DNA of 35,023 nucleotides from Pseudomonadota bacterium (GTDB taxonomy: Bacteria > SZUA-182 > DTGQ01). Numbering within the stretch: the first letter of the stretch is position 1; each line of letters opens with the position of its first letter. The position numbers were made by a program, and so were the translations under genes. The DNA is taken from positions 1 to 35,023 of the forward strand of contig DAOURK010000034.1 in assembly GCA_030625085.1 (NCBI GenBank), given 5' to 3'. Below are positions 1-8,400 of the stretch, piece after piece. A model generated the notes under the pieces. That model was not told the origin of the DNA and did no database searches. It saw only the letters and a program-made list of their open reading frames with translations.

Positions 1-138
1 TTACGTAATTTTATGCTTAAATCATGAGGATTTAGATCTACTTATACTCGGACAGGCTGAATTATACAAAACTGCCATTATTTGAAGAACCTTATTAGAG
101 AAGTACTTGCGGATTTTCCAACTGAATTTTTTTATTAT

Positions 139-160
139 AGGCTAAAGCCCTGCGCTACAA
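139..160. repeat. short intergenic palindromic repeat, half copy
   Basis: The segment is the reverse complement of the left part of the longer element at 19098-19150; they share a core reading GCGCAGGGCTTTAGCC. It lies just downstream of the Spy-like gene, where it could act as an RNA hairpin or 3' end element. No gene is visible in positions 1-226, which otherwise hold AT-rich sequence. Confidence 0.6.
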
Positions 161-226
161 AAAATAAGTAGGCAGGGCCATAACATAATAAAATGGGGAT
201 TTTTGCCGGCAATAAAAAAATATGGC

Positions 227-781
227 TCACATACCCCTGAATCTTCCCTGACCACGACCAGGCCCAAAACCTCGCCCTAAAAATCCTGGCCTTGCAGTTC
301 CCCGATAACCTCTCAATTCATCATATTTTTCTTTTTGTTCCGAGGTTAAAATTTTTCTAATTGCAAGGCGTTTTCGTATTCTCTTTTTATGCAATTCGGC
401 CCTAATAACGCTGATTTCATCGGTCAATTTGTCTACTTTTTTTAAATCAATTGTGTCCTCTTCCATGAGTTCATGACGTTTCAGCAGCTTTTGTCCCTCT
501 TCATTATTTAAGTCAATAGTATCTTTTAAAAAATCCATGTTGATTTTATGCAATTTTTGTCGCTGTTTAATTGTTGGTTTAAGATATTTCATAATCTGCA
601 TAGATTCTTTGTCTACAAACATTGAAGATTCTCCCATTTCCGGGCCAATATCTTCTTCGCCGTAAGTCTGCTTACCGAAAGATCCTTCTTGTGCTAGTAC
701 ATTAACCCTAGTGATTAATAATAAAACCATGGAAATAGCTAAAATAAGGGAAAGACTCAATAATGCTAGTTTTTTACTCAT
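227..781 (-). CDS. Spy/CpxP-like periplasmic protein (metal-resistance/chaperone type)
   Basis: This 184-residue protein has an N-terminal signal peptide (basic MSKK, a hydrophobic stretch to about residue 24, likely cleavage near VLA-QE) and an all-helical body with two copies of the LTxxQ-type motif seen in the Spy/CpxP/ZraP family: one around LKPTIKQRQKL and one at LTSEQKEKYDEL. The C-terminus is a Gly/Arg/Phe-rich tail. Family members act in the periplasm as chaperones, metal-binding sensors or brakes on envelope-stress kinases. I chose the ATG at 781 rather than the in-frame ATG at 823 because AGAGGAG sits at the right distance upstream of it and the signal peptide then starts properly. 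It is divergent from the selenoprotein/Ni-SOD pair. No cognate two-component system is adjacent. The family call is good; the exact role is open. Confidence 0.75.
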   Translation of the reverse strand: MSKKLALLSLSLILAISMVLLLITRVNVLAQEGSFGKQTYGEEDIGPEMGESSMFVDKESMQIMKYLKPTIKQRQKLHKINMDFLKDTIDLNNEEGQKLLKRHELMEEDTIDLKKVDKLTDEISVIRAELHKKRIRKRLAIRKILTSEQKEKYDELRGYRGTARPGFLGRGFGPGRGQGRFRGM

Positions 782-969
782 TTCTTTTCTCCTCTTTAAA
801 TTAATAAAAAAAATCTTCTGCAAAATATCTTTTTTTCATTTCTACCGATGGCTATGAATTATTAATAGTCTGTTTGAGACTATTATCAGTATCCTCTATA
901 AATTAATGTCTTATATAAATCGGCATTTTTTATCTATAGTTATTACCTCTGATATAAAAATAAGGTAAG

Positions 970-1031
970 CATCAAGGGGGAGGGACAATTGTAAGTAACC
1001 TCACCCATCAAGGGGGAGGGATAACTGTAAG
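970..1031. repeat. two direct copies of a 26-bp purine-rich unit
   Basis: Two copies begin CATCAAGGGGGAGGGA and end TGTAAG, at 970-995 and 1006-1031, with two mismatches and a 36-bp period. They lie in the 500-bp gap between the divergent Spy-like and thioredoxin genes (782-1284), which is otherwise AT-rich and without a reading frame. They could be regulator binding sites or a minimal tandem repeat. I see no convincing -35/-10 pair for either gene here. Confidence 0.7.
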
Positions 1032-1284
1032 GAGCTTAAGTTAATGACATTGAGGTAAGTGTAATAAGAAAGTAGCTAATATTGGTAATAATTTTCGATA
1101 ATAATTCCAAAATACTTTTGGTTGTAAAAATATTTTAAATTTAAATAGTAAAATGATGGTCTGGTAAAAAATCCTGAATTAACAGGTTTAGGTAGTATAA
1201 TTATTTGATTTTATTAGGTATTATTTTTATAAATTTAATTTTTTACTATTACATCGTTAAATGATAAAAGGAGGCATAAAAATC

Positions 1285-1875
1285 ATGAGAAATAAAATTT
1301 ACTGGGAAAAAACAATGGAAGAAGCTCTTGGGCTGGCGCGCTCTAAAAATAAACCCATATTACTCGATTTTTTTAATCCTGAGTGAATCGGCTGCCAACA
1401 AATGGATGCAGTTACGTATCCAAATACCGGCATCATCAACTTCATCAATGAAAACATGATCCCTTTACGATTATCCTTTGATGCAAAACCATGGTCAGCG
1501 GAGTTTAATATTCAGTGGACGCCCGCCATTATTACTTTAGATCAAGAAGGAAAAGAACACCACCGAACAGTTGGGGGTTTTTCACCCGAAGAATTAATCC
1601 CTTCCCTGATACTGGGGATCGGTAAGGTGTATTTTGATGGGGGTGATTTTGATAAAGCAGCGCGAAACTTTGAAAAGCTGACGGATTATCCCAATAGTAA
1701 TTCGACACCTGAAGCCATCTATTGGCGGGGAATCTCCAAATTTAAAATCAATCATGATCCTACCACTCTTAAGGAGACATATCAATACCTTGAGGCTAAA
1801 TATCCTTCAAGTGAGTGGACCAAACGGGCTTATCCTTATAGCCTTTTAGAGAGCTTACATAAAGCAGCATTATAG
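1285..1875 (+). CDS. thioredoxin-fold selenoprotein (UxxC) with C-terminal helical repeat region
   Basis: Translation from the ATG at 1285 (AAGGAGG at 1268-1274) runs 33 codons to an in-frame TGA at 1384-1386 and continues open to 1875, giving 196 residues with selenocysteine at 34. The context is FFNPE-U-IGC-QQMDAVTYP, so UGA occupies the first position of a CxxC redox motif, exactly where relatives have cysteine. Residues 1-110 look like a thioredoxin fold of the kind found fused to a short TPR-like C-terminus (GKVYFDGGDFDKAARNFEKL onward); the thioredoxin cis-Pro is likely in QWTPAII. There is no signal peptide, so it should be cytosolic. A hairpin just after the UGA fits a bacterial SECIS. 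It lies 39 bp upstream of the Ni-SOD gene in the same direction. A conventional gene caller would start at 1402 and lose the active site. The alternative is a nonsense-mutated thioredoxin, but the UxxC placement argues against that. Confidence 0.82.
1404..1421 (+). promoter_or_regulatory. candidate bacterial SECIS hairpin
   Basis: GGAUGC (1404-1409) pairs with GUAUCC (1416-1421), including one G-U pair, around a six-base loop AGUUAC. The stem begins 17 nt after the UGA, and the loop G is 24 bases downstream of it, inside the usual 16-37 nt range. The stem and loop start resemble the E. coli fdhF element, which has a GGUUGC stem and an AGGUCU loop. Confidence 0.65.
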
Positions 1876-1914
1876 GAGACCATAACCTTGATAATTTAAA
1901 ATAAGGACGAAAAA

Positions 1915-2367
1915 ATGAAAAAAATATTTATTCCGATTCTGTTACCGCTATTATTACTAGTTTTCGCCCTATCCAAGGCAGGCGCCCACTGTGAAATCCC
2001 TTGTGGAATTTATGATGATGGAATGAGAATAACTATGATTGCCGAGCATATTACTACTATTGAAAAGGCGATGAAGTTTATTATAGATCTTGAGAGTCAA
2101 AAGCCGATAAATCACAATCAAATCATCAGATGGGTTGTGAACAAAGATCATCATGCTGATGAGATTCAGCACATTGTCACTCAATATTTTATGACCCAGC
2201 GAATAAAGCTTGATGCCAAAAAATATAGTGAAAAATTGACCTTGCTTCACCAAATGCTTATTTACGCTATGAAATGTAAACAAAGCACTGACCTTTCCCA
2301 TGCAACCACTCTACGATCACTTTTAGAGAAATTCCGCAATCTCTATTTTGAAAATGCACACAAGTAG
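1915..2367 (+). CDS. sodN: exported nickel superoxide dismutase
   Basis: The 150-residue product has a Sec signal (MKK, then a long Leu-rich core) ending in AGA, followed directly by HCEIPCGIYDD. His1, Cys2, Cys6 and Tyr9 of the nickel hook are all present in the H-C-x-x-P-C-G-x-Y arrangement of Ni-SOD. The rest is the expected helical bundle. In Streptomyces a short propeptide is removed to free His1; here an ordinary signal peptidase site (A-x-A) would expose it, placing the enzyme outside the cytoplasm. It dismutates superoxide to oxygen and hydrogen peroxide. No sodX-like maturation peptidase is next to it, consistent with maturation by signal peptidase. AAGGAC precedes the ATG. It probably shares a transcript with the upstream selenoprotein thioredoxin. 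Confidence 0.93.
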   Translation: MKKIFIPILLPLLLLVFALSKAGAHCEIPCGIYDDGMRITMIAEHITTIEKAMKFIIDLESQKPINHNQIIRWVVNKDHHADEIQHIVTQYFMTQRIKLDAKKYSEKLTLLHQMLIYAMKCKQSTDLSHATTLRSLLEKFRNLYFENAHK

Positions 2368-2377
2368 AAAAATAATA

Positions 2378-2409
2378 GTTTCCTTCCCGGTCCCAGGGTC
2401 ATAGGAAAC
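2378..2409 (+). terminator. possible hairpin after the Ni-SOD gene
   Basis: GTTTCCT (2378-2384) can pair with AGGAAAC (2403-2409), with an inner CCC/GGG helix. It lies 10 bp after the stop codon. No T-run follows, so a rho-independent terminator is uncertain. Confidence 0.3.
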
Positions 2410-2501
2410 CTTCAGTGTACCATACACGTAAAGCCTAAATAGTTTAAGGTCAAGTTTTAACTGAATTACTGCTCGAAGATCGACAACATAGGAATCCATA
2501 G

Positions 2502-2654
2502 TTTGTTTTGAGCGTCCAATGGCCTTTCATCAAGAATCTTGCAAATTCAGCGCTTTCTCTTGCTTGTAGGCAAATCCAGGAGGATTGGCAACGCTGCTAC
2601 GGTTATCGGCCGGTCCTTATGGAGACCTTGGTGAAAACAAGTAGATTTTCCGGG
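2502..2654 (+). pseudogene. DUF4338-type protein fragment, 5' piece
   Basis: The plus-strand frame from 2502 reads VQWPFIKNLANSAL and then DWQRCYGYRPVLMETLV-KTSRFSG. This matches the DUF4338 signature (KNLAS, YGYRPVLLETFVD, RFxGTCYxAANW), a family often found beside transposases. The frame has a stop just upstream at 2499, so the N-terminus is lost. It is interrupted at the GGG codon (2652-2654) by the antisense group II intron and resumes at 4823. The remaining stretch 2368-2501 shows nothing I can identify. Confidence 0.65.
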
Positions 2655-2686
2655 TAGAAGCACCGGTTACCCGGCGCCCCCCCACA

Positions 2687-2720
2687 GTGCCGTACGTGAA
2701 CGACTAGCTCATACGGTTCT
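2687..2720 (-). ncRNA. group II intron domain V
   Basis: On the minus strand a hairpin with CCGUAUG opposite CACGUACGG has the size and core of a group II domain V. The lower stem is imperfect: GAACC faces GGCAC, and the catalytic triad position reads AAC where AGC is most usual. This may be a lineage variant or damage. Confidence 0.65.
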
Positions 2721-2792
2721 TCGGTTCTGCTTTCGCAGAAACCAAGCAGGCGACCCCGCTTGGCGCACAACTTTGCTGCCCTGCAAGCTGGT

Positions 2793-4103
2793 TTAGATAT
2801 TATGGACTATTCTAGGCTTAGGAAATGGGAAGCTTACTTTAATCTTCTCAAACTTCTCCCAGCTAATCGCACCCTTGTGACTTCGCCGACTCAACCAGTA
2901 ACGCCATGCTTTCTCTGCATATTCGAACACGATCTCAAGTGCCTTGTAATTACACCGAACACCATAGTACTGATAGTACCCTCTCAATTTCGCACATAGG
3001 GTTTTGTATTGCTCTACAATCCGCTCGTGCCGGTTTTCTCTACACCATCTCCATAGGGCTTTCATAAATCGGCAGAGGCGCTTTCCCGCTGTTTTCTTCT
3101 TTATCACCCAGTAACCTCGACGTGATTTTGACCAATAGAAGGTGAATCCTAGAAAATCAAATGTGCCACTCACTGAATTGATTCTGATGTTCCTTGCCGG
3201 TTTTCTAAATGGTACTATCTGAGTCTTGTCCGGATGGAGGCTTAATCCATTCCTCTCGAACTGATTTGTCAGTGCAGCCATGATCCAGCGTGCATCAGAT
3301 TCTAATTCGCAGCATATTAAAAAGTCGTCAGCAAATCTGATAAGGAAGCACTTTCCCTTGCACTTTGGCTTGACCTGTTTTACAAACCAAGCATCCAGTA
3401 CATGATGAAGAAAAATGTTACTGAGCAGGGGCGAAATCACTGACCCTTGTGGGGTCCCCTTCTCAGGGTAGCTGATGTCCCCTTGCTCCATTACACCGGC
3501 ATTTAACCACTTGCCAATCAGCAGTAATATTCCTCCGTCGTTGACTCGCTGCTGAATAACTCCTCGCAGAATTCCTCGATCAATATTATCAAATAGTCCG
3601 GTTATATCCGCGCTCAGTACCCATCCAATATTCAACAACATACACTTCTCTCGTAGCTCCTGTATTGCTTGATGCTGACTAAAACCCTTGCGGAATGCAT
3701 AGGAGAAGTCGTAGAAATCCACCTCATAGATCTCCTGCAATATCATTACAACCGCCCTTTGGACCACCTTGTCCTCGAAGGTTGGTATGGAGATCGGACG
3801 CTTTTTCCCATCTTCCTTGTCTATCCATATCCGCTCTACTGGTGGGGCTATATATGTCCCCTCTCGAAGACGCTTACATAGATCCTCCAGGTTCTCTTCA
3901 AGGTTTGCAGCATACTGCTTGGCTGTTACCTTGTCCAGCCCTGGAGCCCCACCCTTGCGGGTTTTCCGATACGCTTCCCGTAGTAACTCAACATTCACCC
4001 TATGATATAGATTGTTGAATACCATATCCGGATACAGAGCTGCTTGCTCCGCAATCCTCTGAAGTTGTGTTGATATGGTTTGTGTCCCCAGAGTAACTCC
4101 CAT
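2793..4103 (-). CDS. ltrA: group II intron reverse transcriptase/maturase
   Basis: This 436-residue protein has all the core reverse transcriptase blocks: GAPGLDKVT near 52, RPISIPTFEDKVVQ near 102, ADITGLFDNID at 165-175 with catalytic Asp166, GTPQGSVISPLLSNI near 216, and RFADD at 256-260 (FADD in place of the common YADD). After residue 310 comes the maturase X domain with FDFLGFTF and the LRGYYQYYGV motif. There is no HNH endonuclease domain at the C-terminus, so mobility would depend on reverse splicing into target DNA or into forks. GGAGGGG precedes the ATG. The reading frame is intact, so the element may still be active. It assists splicing of its host intron and copies it at new sites. 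Confidence 0.93.
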   Translation of the reverse strand: MGVTLGTQTISTQLQRIAEQAALYPDMVFNNLYHRVNVELLREAYRKTRKGGAPGLDKVTAKQYAANLEENLEDLCKRLREGTYIAPPVERIWIDKEDGKKRPISIPTFEDKVVQRAVVMILQEIYEVDFYDFSYAFRKGFSQHQAIQELREKCMLLNIGWVLSADITGLFDNIDRGILRGVIQQRVNDGGILLLIGKWLNAGVMEQGDISYPEKGTPQGSVISPLLSNIFLHHVLDAWFVKQVKPKCKGKCFLIRFADDFLICCELESDARWIMAALTNQFERNGLSLHPDKTQIVPFRKPARNIRINSVSGTFDFLGFTFYWSKSRRGYWVIKKKTAGKRLCRFMKALWRWCRENRHERIVEQYKTLCAKLRGYYQYYGVRCNYKALEIVFEYAEKAWRYWLSRRSHKGAISWEKFEKIKVSFPFPKPRIVHNI

Positions 4104-4822
4104 ATTCCCCTCCAGAAAAACGTTGTACCCGGCCTCTCCTTCCCTTAAATGGGTCCCTTGGGCATCGGTTCCCCATCCTACCGGCCGGTGAAATATACTT
4201 CATCGACCATCGGTACTATGATTAGCTAAGACTGCCAAATGCCCTTCTCGGGTTCGTTCGCTCTTCGCTATCCTCCCCCGATACCTTACAGCGCTCCTCT
4301 TTGTTTGTGTCCCTTATTAGGACTCGTTTGGAAAGCTGGAGCTTCTCCCCAAACTCCGGGAGTTTTCCTTTCCGGCGGTACTCCTTAAACCTTATTCCAC
4401 TGTAAGGAGACAGTTGGCTCTCCCAAGTTCCCGAGTTACCCCTTTGAATACATGCCCTGCTCGTAAGACCCCGGTGGTATCCCAAGCGACCTCGCCTTAA
4501 CGTCCCCAGGATTGCTGCCTTCCAGCCACTCCACACTGTCGGCTTTCCCTCTGTGGTGTCCCTTGTTTCCCACATAAGGTTATCCTTTTGGACCACAACT
4601 ATACATTTTTCGGGGTTCTATCACACAGCCTGTATCCTTGTTCCATCCGGCTTCGGACTCCCCTTACGGGGTTTGCCCTCGAACTTCTCTACTGACCCGC
4701 TGGCTAAGCTTTAGTCAGGTGGGACTTTCCCTAATCCTCCGGGATCACCCACTGGGTAACAATAACCAATTTCATGGGATCTCTCCCATTTCCAAGATTT
4801 CGAGTTTATCTTGGCACGAAAA

Positions 4823-4922
4823 GGGCCTTGCTATAAGGCCGCCAATTGGGTACATGTGGGCACAACTACACTATTTAGAATTACAGGCTTGGAATCCCTC
4901 ATGAGAGGATTGCCAAGCGATT
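4823..4922 (+). pseudogene. DUF4338-type protein fragment, 3' piece
   Basis: From 4823 the frame reads GPCYKAANWVHVGTTT, continuing the RFSG of the left fragment and matching the RFxGTCYxAANW-VG signature. It loses similarity after VGTTT and stops at 4920-4922, so the gene is truncated at this end too. Because the intron lies on the opposite strand, it cannot be spliced out of this gene's message. Confidence 0.65.
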
Positions 4923-5042
4923 AGGGGCAATCCAAAGAACAATATCCAACTATAAAAGAAAAAATGCCAGAACTGGTAAATTTCCTAAAAGCCGATTTAT
5001 CCGAGGGGCTCACCCTTTCCTGAGTGGCCGAAAAGCACGGCG
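4903..5042 (+). pseudogene. decayed helix-turn-helix (ParB-like) remnant, copy 1
   Basis: From 4903 one frame reads ERIAKRLGAIQRTISNYK, a plausible helix-turn-helix. After a frame change it continues KEKMPELVNFLKADLSEG-LTLS, a stop, then VAEKHGG. This looks like the C-terminal half of a ParB-like HTH protein broken by a frameshift and a stop. A related remnant lies inverted at about 15880-15990. The remaining gap to 5300 has no gene. Confidence 0.4.
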
Positions 5043-5300
5043 GAAGCCTACGTGAAGGAAAGCATATCTACACTGCCAAAGAAAGAGTACCTGGAATTTT
5101 TAAAACTTTTTCACCCTGATGTGTCGAAATAACAAGAGTAACCAGCCGCTATGTGGTTATCCTTAACAAAATTAGATTATAGTCTTCAAACATCCCGGCG
5201 ATAATTTCCGGATGAAACTGCGCAAGATATAACCAGGAAGTGACTCTACCGAAAAGAGGCTCCTTCTCATTTTCAAAGGGGAGACACTCTTCCTTTTACC

Positions 5301-5330
5301 TTGACAATAAGGGTTTATTTAGGTGATACT
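5301..5330 (+). promoter_or_regulatory. candidate sigma70 promoter for the methylase operon
   Basis: TTGACA at 5301-5306 and GATACT at 5325-5330 are separated by 18 bp, with a TG just before the -10. The start codon of the methylase is 94 bp downstream. Confidence 0.5.
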
Positions 5331-5359
5331 TTAGCCATAGAATTCATCTTTATAATATT

Positions 5360-5377
5360 TTCTATAAGATTATAGAA
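5360..5377. promoter_or_regulatory. perfect 18-bp palindrome, candidate operator
   Basis: TTCTATAA and TTATAGAA flank a central GA, giving an exact 8-2-8 inverted repeat between the promoter and the methylase start (47 bp upstream). Its position suits a repressor site or a leader hairpin. No controller protein gene is adjacent. Confidence 0.4.
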
Positions 5378-5423
5378 TAACAGTAAAATCTAGTGCCTTA
5401 TTTTTATTTCGGTTCAGGAATAA

Positions 5424-8400
5424 ATGGATCAGAAAGATATATCTTTTTTAGACATAGATCTCGGCCCCCACGATATTCAAGCCCTCAACGATTCAAAGGC
5501 CATATCAGCTTTCTTTGCTCGACTTCGTTATAATACTAATGTACATATAATACAATCACCCGGGAACTTGGGTATTAATGCAGAGGGTATTGTCCGCTCT
5601 ATTAAAAACATTGAGCTCATAGCTGATCAGGATGGACTTTTTCAAGTTTATCTTTTTGAACTCACCAGTGTAACTGTAGGAAATATACTTGCCTTAGGAA
5701 AAGCTTTTCGCAATCGGGCGGGGAATTATCTTTTAGTGCTCACCAGTGATTATGAACGACTCGATTTTGTGGTCCTTGAAAAATATTTGCCACCTGGGAA
5801 GGGAAGCGGCATAGGTGCAAGCCAAAAACAGGTAGGTATTCGCCCTCGTGTTTTAACTATCGAACGGCGCAAACCTAGCCGAATCCATCTAAGAGTTATA
5901 CGGCGTTTTACCTGGACAGAATCAGACCCTTTTGCTCAGTATGATAAGCTTCTATCTGCCTACACTGTTGCAGAATGGTCTGAGGAATTTTTTAACAATC
6001 GTGCCCTTTTTTCTGATTACTATCTCCTTGAAAGACTGCGTGGATTTTCAGTATGGGCTGAAGATCCGAAGCCTTCTTATCTTCGCCTACTTGAACTCTA
6101 TCATGGAGCAGCCGTGCGATTTGTTAATACGGAAAAGGCCTCTTTAAAAAAAGAATTATTGGAGCCGGTTTTTAAAAAATTAGGATTTCAAGCTATTGCA
6201 AGTAAAAACCCGGTAAAGGATGTAACTGAACCAGATTATCGCCTCTTCTCACTTTCCAAAGGAGAGACAACATCCAAAGATTTGGCTCCCCTGGCTTTAT
6301 GCCTTGTTTACCCATGGAATAGATTCTTGGATGGTAAGGATGATCTCCGGGACAAAGAAAATCCTGATGATAATCCCAGCGCAATAGTAGTTAGCCTTCT
6401 TGATAAGGGCGAATCACCATGGGTCATATTAACAAACGGAAAACTTTGGCGGCTTTATGCACAACAAGCCCATTCTCGCGCAACGAATTATTATGAAGTT
6501 GATATTGAAGAAATCCTGGCCCAAGCCGGCCCTCATATCATTAATCCTGCAGAATCCTTTCGCTATTTCTGGTTATTTTTCAGGGCACAGGCATTTAGGC
6601 AGGAAGAGTTTGTTCATGAAGGTAAAAAGAGATATCTTTCTTTGCTGGATCAACTTTTTCTGGAAAGCAATGAGTATGCTAAAGAATTAGGAAAACGCCT
6701 TAAAGAACGAGTATTTGAGGAAATTTTCCCCTACCTTGCCTCCGGATTCATTACCCATATTCGCCAAAATGGAATTGGGTCCTTTACCTCACCTGATAGC
6801 CGAAATAAACTTCAGGGAGCTATCTCTCCTGACAGCTTTCCAGAGGAAATCTTAGATGCCGTTTTTCAGGGAACATTAACCCTTTTCTATCGGCTACTTT
6901 TCTTACTTTATGCAGAAGCACGTGATCTTTTGCCGGTGAAGGAGGTCCGTGGTTATTACGAAGAAAGCCTCACGAAAATGAAAAGGGAGATAGCTGGTAT
7001 TGCTAAAGACCTTCCTGATGGAGTCGAGAAGAATATCAAAAATGGCTATCATGAAAATCACTATGAGCTTTATGACCGCCTTCTTAGCCTTTTTAAAATA
7101 GTGGACAACGGCAATCCATCGCTAAACGTGCCTGTTTACAATGGCGGATTATTCCTTTCGGACCCTGCACATGATGATGACAGTATGGAAGCACAGGTTG
7201 TAAGATTTCTGAATACAACCAAAGTGCCCGATCGTTTTCTTGCGCATTCGCTGGATCTGCTCACTCGGGATGTTGATTCGAAACGACATGATCTGGTTTT
7301 TATTGATTACAAATCCCTCGGGGTGCGCCAACTTGGATCAATTTATGAAGGGCTTTTAGAATTTAAGCTCCGCATTGCTGCACGAAAGTTAGCCGTAGTA
7401 AATGAAAAAGGGCGCGATGTATATAAGACTTTCCGTAATCTTGACACTAAAGAGCAAGAGAAAGCAGAACGTCATGGCCGGGTAATTAAAAAGGGTCAAA
7501 TTTACCTAGAAAATGATAAAAGTGAAAGAAAGGCTTCAGGATCTTACTATACTCCTGATCATATTGTGAATTATATAGTCGAAAATGCTGTAGGATCTGT
7601 GCTGGAGGAAAAATTTGATTCAATTCGGCCAAAACTTCGGGACGTCCAACAAAGGCGACGTGCTTTTTTTCAAAAACAGGAAGCTCTCCAAAGGCAAGGC
7701 ATTAAGCCGGAGCCTGCGAGTAAAGCAGAGTTTATAGGACAGGAATTAGTCAATGAACTTTTCGCTATTAAGGTGCTTGATCCTGCTATGGGTTCCGGCC
7801 ATTTTCTTGTGGAAGCTGTTGACTATGTTACAGATAAATCCCTTCATTTCTTAAACTCCTTCCCCTGGAATCCGATCTTTGCATACTTGGGGCGGATGAG
7901 GGAGACAATCCTTCAGGAGATGGAAAATCAGGGAATTACAATTGATGTTAAAAGGTTGACAGACATTAATTTGCTGAAACGGCATATTTTAAAGCGTTGC
8001 ATCTATGGGGTAGACCTAAATCCAATGGCTGTGGAATTAGCCAAAGTTTCACTCTGGCTTGATTGTTTCACCCTTGGTGCTCCGCTTTCCTTCTTGGATC
8101 ACCACCTACGATGCGGTAATTCATTAATAGGGGTTGCAGTGAAGGAGGTTAAGCAGGCAGTCGAGCCGGTAACCCGCGTCAATACAAAAACCAAAGTAGC
8201 TGCATCAGCTACAGAATGGAAGACAATAAAATCCCGCGTTGTTAAATACACCCTCTTTGGCAGCCGTTTTGCCGGCCTACTTCTGGCTACAGACCTCATG
8301 CGCCATGTGGGCGAACTGTCTGACGTCACCAGCGCACAAGTGCATCAATCGAGAAATGAATACAGAAAAGCTTCCGACGCGCTTGCTCCATTCAAACGTA

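Larger units (their letters stand above)
2652..4822 (-). mobile_element. group II intron, inserted antisense in a DUF4338 gene
   Basis: Removing 2171 bp restores the DUF4338 frame: RFSG from the left flank joins PCYKAANW from the right flank, with GGG at both edges (2652-2654 and 4823-4825), so the borders are ambiguous by 3 bp. On the minus strand the right end reads TTTTCGTGCCAAG, so a GUGCC-type intron start at 4817 is likely, and the left end reads CTTCTACCC after a domain VI hairpin (about 2655-2686, loop GUAA, with a bulged-A candidate). Domain V is at about 2687-2719. The maturase is in domain IV. The region 4104-4820 would form domains I-III, and the reading frames seen there are not genes. 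A GTGTG at 4626-4622 is an alternative 5' end but leaves the DUF4338 join unexplained. Confidence 0.8.

Noticed and set aside
1402-1875. short thioredoxin-like gene starting at the ATG at 1402
   Set aside because: It would begin after the active site and lacks a ribosome site; the frame extends through UGA to a well-placed ATG at 1285.
4222-4596. 124-codon minus-strand frame beside the maturase
   Set aside because: It lies in the structured RNA part of the group II intron (domains I-III), has no family features, and its composition follows the RNA structure.
4638-4904. 88-codon plus-strand frame
   Set aside because: Its first part is antisense to intron RNA and only the end (CYKAANW in another frame) matches a real gene fragment.
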